The notes below the pieces were generated by a model. It was not told the origin of the DNA, did no database searches, and saw only the letters and a list, made by a program, of their open reading frames with translations. A stretch of 64,000 nucleotides of DNA from JAIQGF01 sp051006995 (GTDB taxonomy: Bacteria; Acidobacteriota; Terriglobia; Terriglobales; Acidobacteriaceae), in the NCBI GenBank assembly GCA_051006995.1, contig JBPCSQ010000016.1:62001-126000 (forward strand). The letters run 5' to 3'. Below, one piece after another: positions 25,916 to 34,590 of the stretch (position 1 is its first letter; the number at the start of each line of letters is the position of its first letter). The translations under genes were made by a program, and so were the position numbers.

Positions 25916-27535
25916 ATGGATGCTGGGTTTTCTATTGTGGGGAGCCTTGTCGCCACGGTCGCTGCCGCCGACGATGTCGCGCAACGCCTGATGGATTTGG
26001 CCCGTGAGGATGAAAAGCTGCTGGTCACCGTCGCTTTCCTGGTGATTGCCGGGGCGATGCTGCGCAGCAAGACGGTGGAGCGCATCCGCATCCGCGCCGC
26101 CTCGGGGCTGTATGCCTTCTCGCTCTTTCTGATCCTGACCTCCAACGTTAGCCGCTGGAGCGGCTTTGCCGCCGCCGCTCGCGGACTGCATTTTGCCGGG
26201 CTGCTGATCGGCGCCGTCGCCATCATCAATCTGCTCAGCCTGCTGCTATTCGACGTCAGCCTTCCGCTGGTTCGCCTGCACACGCCACGCATCATGCGCG
26301 ACCTGCTGACCGCGTTGGCTTACCTGGGCAGCGCCATGTGGTTGTTGTCCCGCGCCGGCATGTCGCTATCGGGCATCGTGACCACCTCGGCGGTGCTGAC
26401 CGCGGTGATCGGCTTCTCGCTCCAGGACACGCTCGGCAACATCATGGGTGGCCTGGCGCTGCAGATGGACAAGAGCATCAACGTCGGCGACTGGGTGCAG
26501 ATCGGCAGCACGCAAGGCAAGGTCACGGAGATTCGCTGGCGCCACACCGCGATTGAAACGCGCAACTGGGACACACTCATCCTGCCCAACAGCATGCTGA
26601 TGAAAGGGGAGGTCGTCGTCCTGGGACGCCGTACCGGGCAGCCCATCCAGCACCGCATGTGGGTGTACTTCAATGTGGATTTCCGCGTTCCGCCCAGCGA
26701 GGTGATCTCTGTGGTCGAGAGTGCGCTGCGCGGTGAGCCAATTCCGAACGTCGCGCCGGAGCCGCCGCCCAACTGCATCACGTGGGAATATAAGGACAGC
26801 TACATCAATTACGCGGTGCGCTACTGGCTCACGGACTTGCTCAAGGACGATCCCACCAGTTCCGTGGTGAGGGTGCGAATTTACTTCGCCTTAAGACGCG
26901 CCGGCATTCGCCTGTCGATCCCGGCACAGGGGCTTTTCGTCACGCCCCAGACCCATGAGCGCAAGGAAGAACACCAGGAGCGCGACATCGCCCGTCGCTT
27001 GCAGACCCTCCGGCGTGTCGAACTGTTCCACAGCATGAACGATCAGGAACTGCGCAAGCTGGCCGAGCGGCTCAGCGTCGCCCCGTTTACCTGCAGCGAG
27101 GCCATGACGCGACAGGGCGCGGAAGCCCATTGGCTATACATCATCACCAAGGGCTCGGGAGAGGTGCTGATCACGGGCGACGACGGAATTCGCAAAAGCG
27201 TGGCCACGCTGCGTGCCGGCGACTTCTTCGGTGAAATGGGCATGATGACCGGGCAAGTGCGCTCGGCCACCGTTCTGGCGCTGGAAGACACGGAATGCTA
27301 CCGGCTCGACAAAAACGCATTCCACGACATTCTGCAGAACCGGCCCGAGATCGCGGAGAACATTTCGCACGTGCTGGCGCGCCGCCGGGTCGAACTGGAG
27401 GCGATACGCGACAACCTGGATGCCGAGGCGCGCAGGCGGCGCCTGCAACCCGCGCAAGCCGACATCTTCGCCCGCATGGCGCACATGTTCGGGCTGGGCG
27501 GATCGGGACAGAAGAAGGCAACCACGGTGAACTGA
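25916..27535 (+). CDS. MscS mechanosensitive channel fused to a cyclic-nucleotide-binding domain
   Basis: 539 residues from ATG 25916 (a GTG at 25904 is in frame). About five membrane helices are followed by the pore-lining and beta domain of MscS ('VIGFSLQDTLGNIMGGLALQMDKSINVGDWVQIG', 'RNWDTLILPNSMLM'). Residues ~375-500 form a cNMP-binding beta-roll: 'LFHSMNDQELRKLAERL', 'GSGEVLIT', phosphate-binding cassette 'GDFFGEMGMMTGQVRSATVLA'. This is the bCNG family: an MscS-type channel whose opening may be tuned by cAMP or cGMP. The canonical Arg of the cassette is present. Two class III cyclases lie within 20 kb, giving a possible signal source. Confidence 0.9.
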   Translation: MDAGFSIVGSLVATVAAADDVAQRLMDLAREDEKLLVTVAFLVIAGAMLRSKTVERIRIRAASGLYAFSLFLILTSNVSRWSGFAAAARGLHFAGLLIGAVAIINLLSLLLFDVSLPLVRLHTPRIMRDLLTALAYLGSAMWLLSRAGMSLSGIVTTSAVLTAVIGFSLQDTLGNIMGGLALQMDKSINVGDWVQIGSTQGKVTEIRWRHTAIETRNWDTLILPNSMLMKGEVVVLGRRTGQPIQHRMWVYFNVDFRVPPSEVISVVESALRGEPIPNVAPEPPPNCITWEYKDSYINYAVRYWLTDLLKDDPTSSVVRVRIYFALRRAGIRLSIPAQGLFVTPQTHERKEEHQERDIARRLQTLRRVELFHSMNDQELRKLAERLSVAPFTCSEAMTRQGAEAHWLYIITKGSGEVLITGDDGIRKSVATLRAGDFFGEMGMMTGQVRSATVLALEDTECYRLDKNAFHDILQNRPEIAENISHVLARRRVELEAIRDNLDAEARRRRLQPAQADIFARMAHMFGLGGSGQKKATTVN

Positions 27536-27635
27536 GTTTCCCGCATCTATCCTGCTGTTCCCATGAGCGAACCGAGCGGCGGAACGCGGAATCAGGTAAG
27601 CTATCGGGCGGCCACCTTCGTCGGAGGCCCATGTC

Positions 27636-27992
27636 ATGTTGAAGATCGAACAAGATCAGATCGGCGATGCCACGGTGCTGAAGCCGGTGGGACGGATCAG
27701 CTTCGGCCACGATTGTCAGCAGGTGGAATGGGCCGTAGACGAACTGCTGACCGGTCAACATAAGAAGGTGGTGCTGGACCTCTCCGAAATCACCCACTTG
27801 GACAGCAGCGGTGTCGGAATCCTGGTGATGTGCTCGGGTAAGCTGAAGACTGCCCGCGGCGAGCTGCGGCTGGCCGGCGCCGCCGGCGCGGTCGAGCAGA
27901 CCCTTATCATGACGCAGTTAGCGAGCATTGTTCCCATCTTCAAGACAGTGGCGGAAGCCCTGCAGGGGTTTACCGAAGCGGCCCGCGCCTGA
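27636..27992 (+). CDS. STAS-domain anti-sigma factor antagonist
   Basis: 118 residues, a single STAS domain of the SpoIIAA/RsbV type. The phosphorylatable serine is in 'EITHLDSSGVGILV' (around residues 57-58). The family antagonises anti-sigma kinases in partner-switching systems: the unphosphorylated form binds the kinase and frees a sigma factor or other target. No partner kinase is adjacent. GGAGG-like bases precede the ATG. A 7-bp repeat array starts just after the stop. Confidence 0.88.
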   Translation: MLKIEQDQIGDATVLKPVGRISFGHDCQQVEWAVDELLTGQHKKVVLDLSEITHLDSSGVGILVMCSGKLKTARGELRLAGAAGAVEQTLIMTQLASIVPIFKTVAEALQGFTEAARA

Positions 27993-27994
27993 AA

Positions 27995-28042
27995 GACTCT
28001 CGGCTCTCGGCTCTGGGCTTCCGGGGTTCCGGCTTCGGTTCC
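27995..28042. repeat. Heptamer repeat array (GGCTCTC-type)
   Basis: Successive units GACTCTC, GGCTCTC, GGCTCTG and GGCTTCC keep a strict 7-base period; after one 8-base unit the pattern resumes with GGCTTCG. It fills the space between the convergent STAS and cytosine-deaminase genes. Confidence 0.65.
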
Positions 28043-28070
28043 TTTCGTCGCGCGGTTGAGGGAGTCGTTC

Positions 28071-28511
28071 CTACTTGCCAATATCTTCATTCCACAGGTC
28101 GGGATGGGCTGCGATAAAAGCGCGCATGAGCTCGATACATTCGGGATTATCCAGCACGTCTAATTTCACACCTTGCTGCGCGAATAGCTGCTCGGCGCCA
28201 CGGAAATTGCGGCTTTCGCCGACGATGACTCGCGGGATGCGGAACAGTAGCGCGGTACCGGTGCACATCACACACGGACTCAGCGTGCTGACCAGCGTCA
28301 GTTGCGGCCAGTCGCGGCGGCGGCCCGCCTGGCGGATGCAAACCACCTCCGCATGCGCCGTCGGATCGCCGCTCTGCACTCGCAGGTTGTGACCGCGTCC
28401 CACGATGTGGCCCGCCGCATCGGCCAACACCGACCCGATCGGCAGCCCGCCTTCTTTCAGGCCAGCACGGGCTTCGGCGAGGGCTTCGCCCAACAATTCG
28501 CGGTCGTTCAT
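28071..28511 (-). CDS. Cytosine deaminase-like nucleobase deaminase (fungal FCY1 type)
   Basis: 146 residues from ATG 28511; an in-frame GTG is at 28517. It belongs to the CDA/deaminase fold with zinc motifs HAE ('GDPTAHAEVVCI') and PCVMC ('TLSPCVMCTGTALL'). Its closest pattern is yeast cytosine deaminase: 'GLPIGSVLAD', 'IPRVIVGES.NFRGAEQLF', and the C-terminal 'HPDLWNEDIG' that covers the active site in FCY1. The reaction would be cytosine + H2O to uracil + NH3 (pyrimidine salvage). Guanine or tRNA-adenosine deaminases normally differ at these positions, so cytosine specificity is likely but inferred. Confidence 0.82.
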   Translation of the reverse strand: MNDRELLGEALAEARAGLKEGGLPIGSVLADAAGHIVGRGHNLRVQSGDPTAHAEVVCIRQAGRRRDWPQLTLVSTLSPCVMCTGTALLFRIPRVIVGESRNFRGAEQLFAQQGVKLDVLDNPECIELMRAFIAAHPDLWNEDIGK

Positions 28512-28530
28512 GTTCACTCAGAATAAAACA

Positions 28531-29721
28531 TCAATCTTCAATGTCGTCCATTGTGACCCGCTTATGATGAGCGCGCGTCTTGCCGCGCTCGAGCAGCGAT
28601 TTGAACCGCGCCATGTCGCGGTCCAGTTCGTGCTTCGGGTCAATGTCGAGCAGCTCGGCGATGGTGTGCCCCACCAGTCCTCCCGGTGGCATATACGACA
28701 TCCGAATGTGCACGCGCGTGCTGCCTTCGCCGGCGGGAACGAACTGCACCACTCCTGCATTTCGGATGGTCGCGCCGGGCGTGCTGCGCCACGCCAGCAA
28801 TTGGTTGGGAATGATGTTGGTGATTTCCGTGTCCCAGCCCAGCGGCACTCCGCCTGGCCCTTCCGCCGTCCAGTGATAGTGCGTCTCGTCGATTTTTTTC
28901 ACTTCCTGGATGTGCTCCATCACGCTGGGCAGCCGCTCGGGGTTCATCAGCAGCTCGAAGACGCGTTCCACCGGGGCGTCAATGGTCGCCGTCTTCTGCA
29001 CCGTGATGCCAGGGCTCTTGGGGTCGAACCCCATGCCTTCCACCGGCCCCCGATTGGTGAGGCTGCGCACCAGCATCCCCAATCCGGCCAGGCCCATGCC
29101 CGCTCCTGACCATCCGCGACGGCGAGCGCCAAGCACTGCGAGCGCGATTCCCGCGGCGCCCATCACTCCGCGCGTGCCTGGTGTCCAGCGCGCACGCAAC
29201 AATTCGAAACCTTCACATCCCCTGGGGGTGCCCGCGCCCTGCAGCCCGGGAACTTCGCCCGGCTCGGCGTGCGGCTGAAGCTCATCCGTCACTTCGCGCA
29301 CGCCGCGAATCAGGCGAACGCCAAGGAAGACGCGGCAATGATCCTCATCGAGCACGTCACCAGTCAGCCTGACGCGCCCGTCCTTCACCGCCACTTCAAT
29401 CGCGCCCGGATGCGCGGTCAGCCGCCCGAGACGGGTGCGAACGCGATCGCGCAAGACCTCATCGGGGACGCGCTCCGGCAGAAGAGCGGCTACGGTCTCG
29501 CTCATAGCGCCCTGCGCGCGGTGACCCAAGTCATGCAGCGTACGTCCGACGGCGCGCTCGGCGTGGTTCAGGGTCGAGGTCAGCTTGTCACACGCCGTCG
29601 CCCGGCGACGCCGCCCCCGGCCCGGATCTGCCAGATACATGATTCCTGCGCCAAGGCCGAGCCCCGCCAGGATGCCGAGGTGCGTCCCAAACCGCTCGCG
29701 AATTTTCATGAGCGCCGACAT
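28531..29721 (-). CDS. Membrane-anchored BON + SRPBCC (cyclase/dehydrase) protein
   Basis: 396 residues; AAGGAG stands before ATG 29721. An N-terminal glycine-rich helix (LGILAGLGLGAGIMYLADP) with a basic stop-transfer (GRGRRRRA) anchors it. Residues ~85-150 are a BON domain ('AIEVAVKDGRVRLTGDVLDEDHCRVFLGV'). A second glycine-rich membrane segment follows, then residues ~245-370 form an SRPBCC/polyketide-cyclase fold ('IDAPVERVFELLMNPERLPSVMEHIQEV'). This combination is common in Acidobacteriota and some Proteobacteria. SRPBCC proteins bind hydrophobic ligands; the substrate is unknown. Confidence 0.82.
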   Translation of the reverse strand: MSALMKIRERFGTHLGILAGLGLGAGIMYLADPGRGRRRRATACDKLTSTLNHAERAVGRTLHDLGHRAQGAMSETVAALLPERVPDEVLRDRVRTRLGRLTAHPGAIEVAVKDGRVRLTGDVLDEDHCRVFLGVRLIRGVREVTDELQPHAEPGEVPGLQGAGTPRGCEGFELLRARWTPGTRGVMGAAGIALAVLGARRRGWSGAGMGLAGLGMLVRSLTNRGPVEGMGFDPKSPGITVQKTATIDAPVERVFELLMNPERLPSVMEHIQEVKKIDETHYHWTAEGPGGVPLGWDTEITNIIPNQLLAWRSTPGATIRNAGVVQFVPAGEGSTRVHIRMSYMPPGGLVGHTIAELLDIDPKHELDRDMARFKSLLERGKTRAHHKRVTMDDIED

Positions 29722-29943
29722 GGCAAACTCCTTTCACTCCTCTATGACCCACGCACGCTAGCACTCCTCGGCCGGACTGTCGGTGACGCACGCACTTTCT
29801 TTGTGGTCAAGGGAAAGTATTCCGAAAAAGGGCAGTCTGCCGGGGGCTCCGCGGCCCTTGACCCCCGCCCCGGTTAAATCCATAATCCTGCTCTCTTTTC
29901 CGGCACAGCCGTGTGCCGATTGAACGCAGCACAGGGGTTCACA

Positions 29944-31704
29944 ATGAGTGGTGAAACTTCGCGCATCGGCGACTACGAGATTCTGAACCTGCTCGGCGCC
30001 GGCGGCATGGGACGCGTGTACAAGGTCCGCAATGTCATCACCGACCGAGTTGAGGCGATGAAGGTGCTGCTTCCGGAAATCGCCGGGAACGAGGAAGTGG
30101 CGGCACGTTTTCTGCGCGAGATCAAGGTGCTGGCGGCGCTCAACCATCCCAACATTGCCGCGCTGCACACCGCGGTCACGATTGACAACCAGCTCGTCAT
30201 GATCATGGAGTTCGTCGAAGGCCAGGCGCTGTCGGCCATGCTGGCGGCCGGTCCCATCCCGCCCGCCGACGCGCTCAGTTACATGGACCAGATCCTCGAT
30301 GCGCTCAGCTTCGCCCACCAGCGCCACGTCATCCACCGCGACATCAAGCCGGCCAACATGATGCTCACCCCGGCGGGCGCGGTGAAGCTGATGGATTTCG
30401 GCATCGCGCGCACCGACGATGAATCTTCCGCGCTCACCGCGCCCGGCTCGACCCTCGGCTCCATGAACTACATGTCGCCGGAGCAGGTGAAGGGTGAGCG
30501 CACCGACGAGCGCTCCGATCTGTATTCCCTCGGCATCTCGCTCTACGAGCTGGTCACCGCCTCGCGTCCCTTCCACGGCGACACCAGCTACGCCTTGATG
30601 AACGCGCATTTGAACGAGCCGCCCCGTCCGCCCATCGAGTTGCAGCCCGACATGCCGGCCGGGCTGAACCACATCATTCTTACTTCCATCGCCAAGAATC
30701 CGCCCGAGCGCTTTCAAAGCGCAGAGGCCTTCCGCACGGCAGTGAAAAGGGTGCTGCAGGAGCTGCAAGAGTCCAAGACCGTGTTCCAGGCATCGCGCGA
30801 CGCCTCGCCAACCGGCTCGCGAACTCCGTTGCCCCAGGCGCGCACTGGGCCAATCACGCGGCCCAAACCTGCGGTGGGCGCAGCGCCGCCCACGGCGACC
30901 CCCGTACCGCTGGCCAACCGGATCGCCACTGCGCAGCGTGCCGCCGCTCCCCAGGCGCCAACTGTCTCCACGTCCGCGCCCGCGGCTACTGCCCCGACGG
31001 CCGCAGCCGCTGCTGCTGCACCACAGGCGACACAGTTTGCCCCGCCCCCAGCTCCTGCGGCGGCTCCGGCGCAGATGATCCCGCCGGCGAGCCATCGCGG
31101 GCTGTACATGGGCATCGGCGCCGCCCTCGTGCTCGTGGTCGTGGTGGCCGCTGCCTTCTACATGCCCAAGACCAGGGGAACGTCAGCCGCGACCGAGAAC
31201 ACCGTGCAGCGCCAGCAGCAATCGCCGACGACGCCGCCAATCGCGCCCGCCGCTCAGACTTCGCCCACACAAGCTCCGGCCGCGCAGACTCCGCCGGCTG
31301 AAACGACTCCAGCGGCAGTTCCAGCACAAACTCCGCAGTTGCCTGCCGGCAGGAAGCAAAGATTGCTCGCCAATTCCAGCCGTGCGCAAACGCCGCCGGC
31401 GAACCAGGCTGCTGCCGCGCCGCCCGGCCCCAGCGCCGCGGAACTTGACCAGGCGGAGCGCGAAGTTGATCAGCTTACCGGGCGCGCCGGCGCGGTAAAT
31501 TCAAGTCTCGAGACTCTCAAGCGCCAGCAGGCGGCTTCCGGTTACGGACTGCGGGGCGACATGGCCGAGCGGCAAGCCAGCATGAAACTCAACATTTCCA
31601 AGGCGCAGGAGGCGATCGGCCGCAACGACCTGGCGCGCGCGAAGCGCTATGCCGCGCTGGCTGCGGCCGACATCGAGGCCCTGGAGAGATTCCTTGGGCG
31701 TTAG
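29944..31704 (+). CDS. Transmembrane Ser/Thr protein kinase (PknB-like)
   Basis: 586 residues from ATG 29944; the longer frame start at 29911 is less likely. Kinase domain ~9-270 with Gly-loop LLGAGGMGRVY, invariant Lys in EAMKVL, catalytic HRDIKPAN (~131), DFGIAR (~151) and MSPEQ. An Ala/Pro/Thr linker leads to one membrane helix at ~385-407 (MGIGAALVLVVVVAAAFYM). The outer part is a low-complexity Pro/Ala segment followed by a coiled-coil pair of helices (AELDQAEREVDQLTG...). There are no PASTA repeats. It is the first gene of a unit with a cyclase/FHA protein 12 bases downstream, which may be its phosphothreonine-reading partner. Confidence 0.9.
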   Translation: MSGETSRIGDYEILNLLGAGGMGRVYKVRNVITDRVEAMKVLLPEIAGNEEVAARFLREIKVLAALNHPNIAALHTAVTIDNQLVMIMEFVEGQALSAMLAAGPIPPADALSYMDQILDALSFAHQRHVIHRDIKPANMMLTPAGAVKLMDFGIARTDDESSALTAPGSTLGSMNYMSPEQVKGERTDERSDLYSLGISLYELVTASRPFHGDTSYALMNAHLNEPPRPPIELQPDMPAGLNHIILTSIAKNPPERFQSAEAFRTAVKRVLQELQESKTVFQASRDASPTGSRTPLPQARTGPITRPKPAVGAAPPTATPVPLANRIATAQRAAAPQAPTVSTSAPAATAPTAAAAAAAPQATQFAPPPAPAAAPAQMIPPASHRGLYMGIGAALVLVVVVAAAFYMPKTRGTSAATENTVQRQQQSPTTPPIAPAAQTSPTQAPAAQTPPAETTPAAVPAQTPQLPAGRKQRLLANSSRAQTPPANQAAAAPPGPSAAELDQAEREVDQLTGRAGAVNSSLETLKRQQAASGYGLRGDMAERQASMKLNISKAQEAIGRNDLARAKRYAALAAADIEALERFLGR

Positions 31705-31716
31705 CGCAGGGGCACC

Positions 31717-33018
31717 ATGAGCTCGAACGACGGCGTCACCCGCATCCTTAATCTCGACACCGAGCAGCTTGAGCAGGCGGCGGAACTGAATAAGCTCCGC
31801 CGCAACATCACCGTCCTGTTCACCGACATCAAGGGCTCCACCGCCTATTTCGAAAAATATGGCGACGCGGCCGGCCTGTTGATGGTGCACCACGTCAACG
31901 GTCTCCTCAGCCAGGTGGTGGAGCGGCACGGCGGCAAGGTGATTAAGACCATCGGGGATGCCGTGATGGCTTCGTTCGAGGACCCCAGCGAAGCCATCGC
32001 CGCGTCCATCGAGATGCAGGAGGCGATCACCGCCGACGCCGAGGGCAAACCCGAAGTTCGCAAGATCAAGGTCCGCATCGGCATCAATTTCGGGCTGGGC
32101 TTCGTCAAATCGAACGACGTCTTCGGCGATGTCGTCAACGTTGCCTCGCGCGTGGAAGGCGCCGCCAATCCCGAGCAGATTCTGGTTTCTGACACGCTGT
32201 ACAACACCGTGGGCACCGGCACCCGCTTCCGCTTTCGTCTTGCCGGGCGATTCTCCTTGAAGGGCAAGGCTGAAGAACGGGACTTGTACGAAGTGTTCTG
32301 GCGCGAAACGTCGGGCGAGACGCCTGCCTCGCATGGCGTGGTCGCCGCGGCTGCTCCCCAGGTCGGTTACAAGCTGGTGCAGTTGCTGGAAGATGGCCGC
32401 CCCGGCCGCGAACTTGAAATCAGCACGGTCTGGTCAACAATCGGCCGCAGCCTGGGCGAGTTCACCTTCCCTAACGACGATTACATGGAGCCGACCCACG
32501 TCCGGATGGTATTGGAGCGAGGGCAACTCTTCCTGGATCCGATTGCTGGGGCCGATACCTTCTTCAGCCTGGTCGGTTCCTATCGCTTGCAGCAGGGCGA
32601 CGTCGTCAGCTTTGGCAATCAGGTGCTGGAGTTCTGTGTGGACGAGGCCGCGCTCGCCGAGGCTGCGCAATTAGGCAAGAATTTTGGCGAGATTAACGCA
32701 ATGCTGCACGGAGCGGTGGCCGAGTTCGTGTCCCTCAATCCCGATGGGCGCCGCTATCCCATCCGCGAAGAGCAGATCACCTGGGGACGCACCAAAGCGA
32801 CCTACACGTTTCCCACCGACACTTCCATGAGCCGCTCCCACGCCAAGGTCTACCATCGCGGCGAAGACTTCTTCCTCGAAGACGCCGGCTCCACCAACGG
32901 CACCTTCGTCTTGGCGCGCGGCAAAATGCCGATTCCCGCCGGGGCCGTACTTTCCATTGGCGGGCAGCGGCTGAAGGTCTTTCGCCAGGAAGACTCGGCG
33001 CAAGGAGCTCATCAGTGA
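31717..33018 (+). CDS. Class III adenylate/guanylate cyclase with two FHA domains
   Basis: 433 residues. Cyclase domain ~30-195: metal-binding Asp in 'VLFTDIKGSTAYFEKYGD', second Asp in 'KTIGDAVMASF', and 'DVFGDVVNVASRVEGAA' with the Asn/Arg transition-state pair, so it should be active. FHA domain 1 (~230-310) is degenerate (IGRSLGEFTF..., no SxxH). FHA domain 2 (~340-425) is canonical: 'WGRTKATYTFPTD', 'MSRSHAKV', 'GSTNGTFV'. FHA domains bind phospho-Thr, so the upstream kinase may recruit or control this cyclase. It makes cAMP or cGMP; specificity is not clear from sequence. Confidence 0.88.
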   Translation: MSSNDGVTRILNLDTEQLEQAAELNKLRRNITVLFTDIKGSTAYFEKYGDAAGLLMVHHVNGLLSQVVERHGGKVIKTIGDAVMASFEDPSEAIAASIEMQEAITADAEGKPEVRKIKVRIGINFGLGFVKSNDVFGDVVNVASRVEGAANPEQILVSDTLYNTVGTGTRFRFRLAGRFSLKGKAEERDLYEVFWRETSGETPASHGVVAAAAPQVGYKLVQLLEDGRPGRELEISTVWSTIGRSLGEFTFPNDDYMEPTHVRMVLERGQLFLDPIAGADTFFSLVGSYRLQQGDVVSFGNQVLEFCVDEAALAEAAQLGKNFGEINAMLHGAVAEFVSLNPDGRRYPIREEQITWGRTKATYTFPTDTSMSRSHAKVYHRGEDFFLEDAGSTNGTFVLARGKMPIPAGAVLSIGGQRLKVFRQEDSAQGAHQ

Positions 33019-33130
33019 TCGGCGCAAAAAACTGGAATCAATGGGAGCATTGGTAACGCGCCGATTGCAAACTTTTGCGGAATGCTCCCCCTGCGGGATG
33101 ATCCGGGTTTATCGTGGCAGCCATTTTCTT

Positions 33131-33159
33131 TTGACACTCTTCCGCAGCTCTCATAGAAT
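33131..33159 (+). promoter_or_regulatory. Sigma70-type promoter before the CsgG gene
   Basis: TTGACA (33131-33136), 17-base spacer, TAGAAT (33154-33159): a near-perfect consensus. The start of transcription would be near 33166, giving a leader of about 100 bases. It implies that the CsgG gene is transcribed independently of the upstream kinase-cyclase pair. Confidence 0.7.
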
Positions 33160-33264
33160 CGCGCCATTCCGTGTGGCCCCAAACGGTGGCCCAGACGTTT
33201 TCCCCAACGCTGAGTCGGCTGTACTGCTGCGCCAACAGGTCTGTGGGTTGTGAGGAGGAGTGCC

Positions 33265-34281
33265 ATGACAAAGGGAAGAATCCTGCTTGTGGTGGTTTTG
33301 CTGCTGTCCTTGTGTGCTGAGGTTTTCGCGCAGGCTGCGCCGGCCGCGGCCAGTGCGCCGGCCAAGGGGCGCAAGAGGCGCGTCGCCATTCTGGATTTCG
33401 ATTACGCCACCGTGCACAGCACCGTGGCCGCTATTTTTGGGCAGGACATTGACGTCGGCAAAGGCATCACCGACTTGCTGGTCACGCGCCTGGTGAAGGA
33501 CGGCACTTACTCCGTCATCGAACGCAAGGCACTGGACAAGATTTTGGCGGAGCAGAACTTCTCCAACAGCGACCGCGCCAATCCCATGTCGGCCGCAAAG
33601 CTCGGCAAAATCCTCGGGGTGGATGCCATCATCGTCGGCAGCATCACCCAGTTTGGTAATGACACCAAAAACACCAAAGTCGGAGGCGGCGGAGGCGGGT
33701 GGGGAGGCTTCGGCGTCGGTGGCTTCAGCCACAAGAAATCCAAGGCGATCGTTCAGATCGACGCCAGAATTATCAACATCGATACCGCCGAGATCCTCGG
33801 CGTTGCCGAGTCGAAGGGCGAGTCCAGCCGCGAGAGCACCGCGTTGCTCGGTGGCGGCGGCAACTGGCACGGGTTTGGCGCCGGCGGCGTGGATTTCGGC
33901 AGCAGCGATTTCCAGAACACCATCATCGGTGAAGCGGTTACCAAATCGGTGGACCTGTTGTCCACCGGCTTGATCGGGGAAGCGTCCAAGGTCGAGGCGC
34001 GCACCATCGTGGTCGAGGGAATCGTAGCGGCGGTGGACGGCGGGCAGATCGTGCTCAATATCGGAGCCAAGACCGGCATCAAGAAGGGTGACCATCTGTC
34101 GGTCGAGCGCGTTTCCCGCGAGATCAAGGATCCCTCGAGCGGCAAAGTGATCCGCCGCCTGTCCACTCAGGTTGGCACCATTGAAGTCACCGATGTGGAC
34201 GATATTTCCGCGGTGGCCAACGTGCTTACCGGCGGCAACAATGTAAAAGTGGGCGATCTGGCAAAGACCATAACCCAGTAA
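33265..34281 (+). CDS. CsgG/HfaB-family secretion or surface-assembly lipoprotein-like protein
   Basis: 338 residues from ATG 33265 after GAGGAGG. A signal peptide (LLVVVLLLSLCAEVFAQ) has no clear lipobox. The CsgG core: 'KRRVAILDFDYATVHSTVAAIFG', 'GITDLLVTRLVKDGTYSVIERKALDKILAEQ', 'AAKLGKILGVDAIIVGSITQFG', then glycine-rich loops (VGGGGGGWGGFGVGG) and 'QIDARIINIDTAEILG'. The C-terminal third is an extra beta-rich part (MADTRD absent; 'VVEGIVAAVDGGQIVLNIGAKTGIKKGDHLSVERV') seen in many acidobacterial members. CsgG forms an outer-membrane ring exporting curli subunits; here no curli genes are adjacent, so an envelope-assembly role is the safer reading. Confidence 0.85.
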   Translation: MTKGRILLVVVLLLSLCAEVFAQAAPAAASAPAKGRKRRVAILDFDYATVHSTVAAIFGQDIDVGKGITDLLVTRLVKDGTYSVIERKALDKILAEQNFSNSDRANPMSAAKLGKILGVDAIIVGSITQFGNDTKNTKVGGGGGGWGGFGVGGFSHKKSKAIVQIDARIINIDTAEILGVAESKGESSRESTALLGGGGNWHGFGAGGVDFGSSDFQNTIIGEAVTKSVDLLSTGLIGEASKVEARTIVVEGIVAAVDGGQIVLNIGAKTGIKKGDHLSVERVSREIKDPSSGKVIRRLSTQVGTIEVTDVDDISAVANVLTGGNNVKVGDLAKTITQ

Positions 34282-34313
34282 GCAGGGCCAACCTAGCGCC
34301 GTTGAAAAATGGG

Positions 34314-34339
34314 AAGGGCGCGGCTGCCGCCGCGCCCTT
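34314..34339 (+). terminator. Terminator after csgG-like gene
   Basis: Perfect 10-bp stem AAGGGCGCGG / CCGCGCCCTT with a six-base loop, followed by GCTTTCT. It starts 32 bases after the stop codon and ends before the convergent small Cys-rich gene. Confidence 0.75.
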
Positions 34340-34369
34340 GCTTTCTATGGAGTACCGCCGCCGCCCCCG

Positions 34370-34537
34370 CTAGATCTGCGCCTGGAAGTCGCACGCTTCC
34401 CGGCACACCTGGCAGTAGTACATGCCGTCCTGGCAGAGCCGGACGTCGTGTGCGCCCTGGCACAGCAAACAGTACTTCTCACACTGGCAGTTGGACTCTT
34501 CCTTATCGCAGATCGAGCAATGAAACTTTTCCGCCAT
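34370..34537 (-). CDS. Very small Cys-rich zinc-finger-like protein, 55 residues
   Basis: A compact frame from ATG 34537: MAEKFHCSICDKEESNCQC..., ending EACDFQAQI. It has ten cysteines in 55 residues. CxxC pairs are at positions 7/10, 23/26 and 42/45, with additional Cys at 17, 19, 35 and 49 plus one or two His, enough for two zinc sites. Codon use and spacing look like a real gene, though no strong Shine-Dalgarno motif is seen. No family or function is recognised; zinc binding is an inference from the CxxC pattern. It lies between the CsgG terminator and the TPR gene. Confidence 0.7.
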   Translation of the reverse strand: MAEKFHCSICDKEESNCQCEKYCLLCQGAHDVRLCQDGMYYCQVCREACDFQAQI

Positions 34538-34590
34538 GCGCGAACTGTAGCGCGAAAATCGGTGGAAAGAAAGTTTCTGTTCCAGTTTCC

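Noticed and set aside
29758..31095. 445-codon minus-strand frame opposite the Ser/Thr kinase
   Set aside because: Arg/Gly-rich composition caused by the codon bias of the kinase; the plus-strand kinase motifs are decisive.
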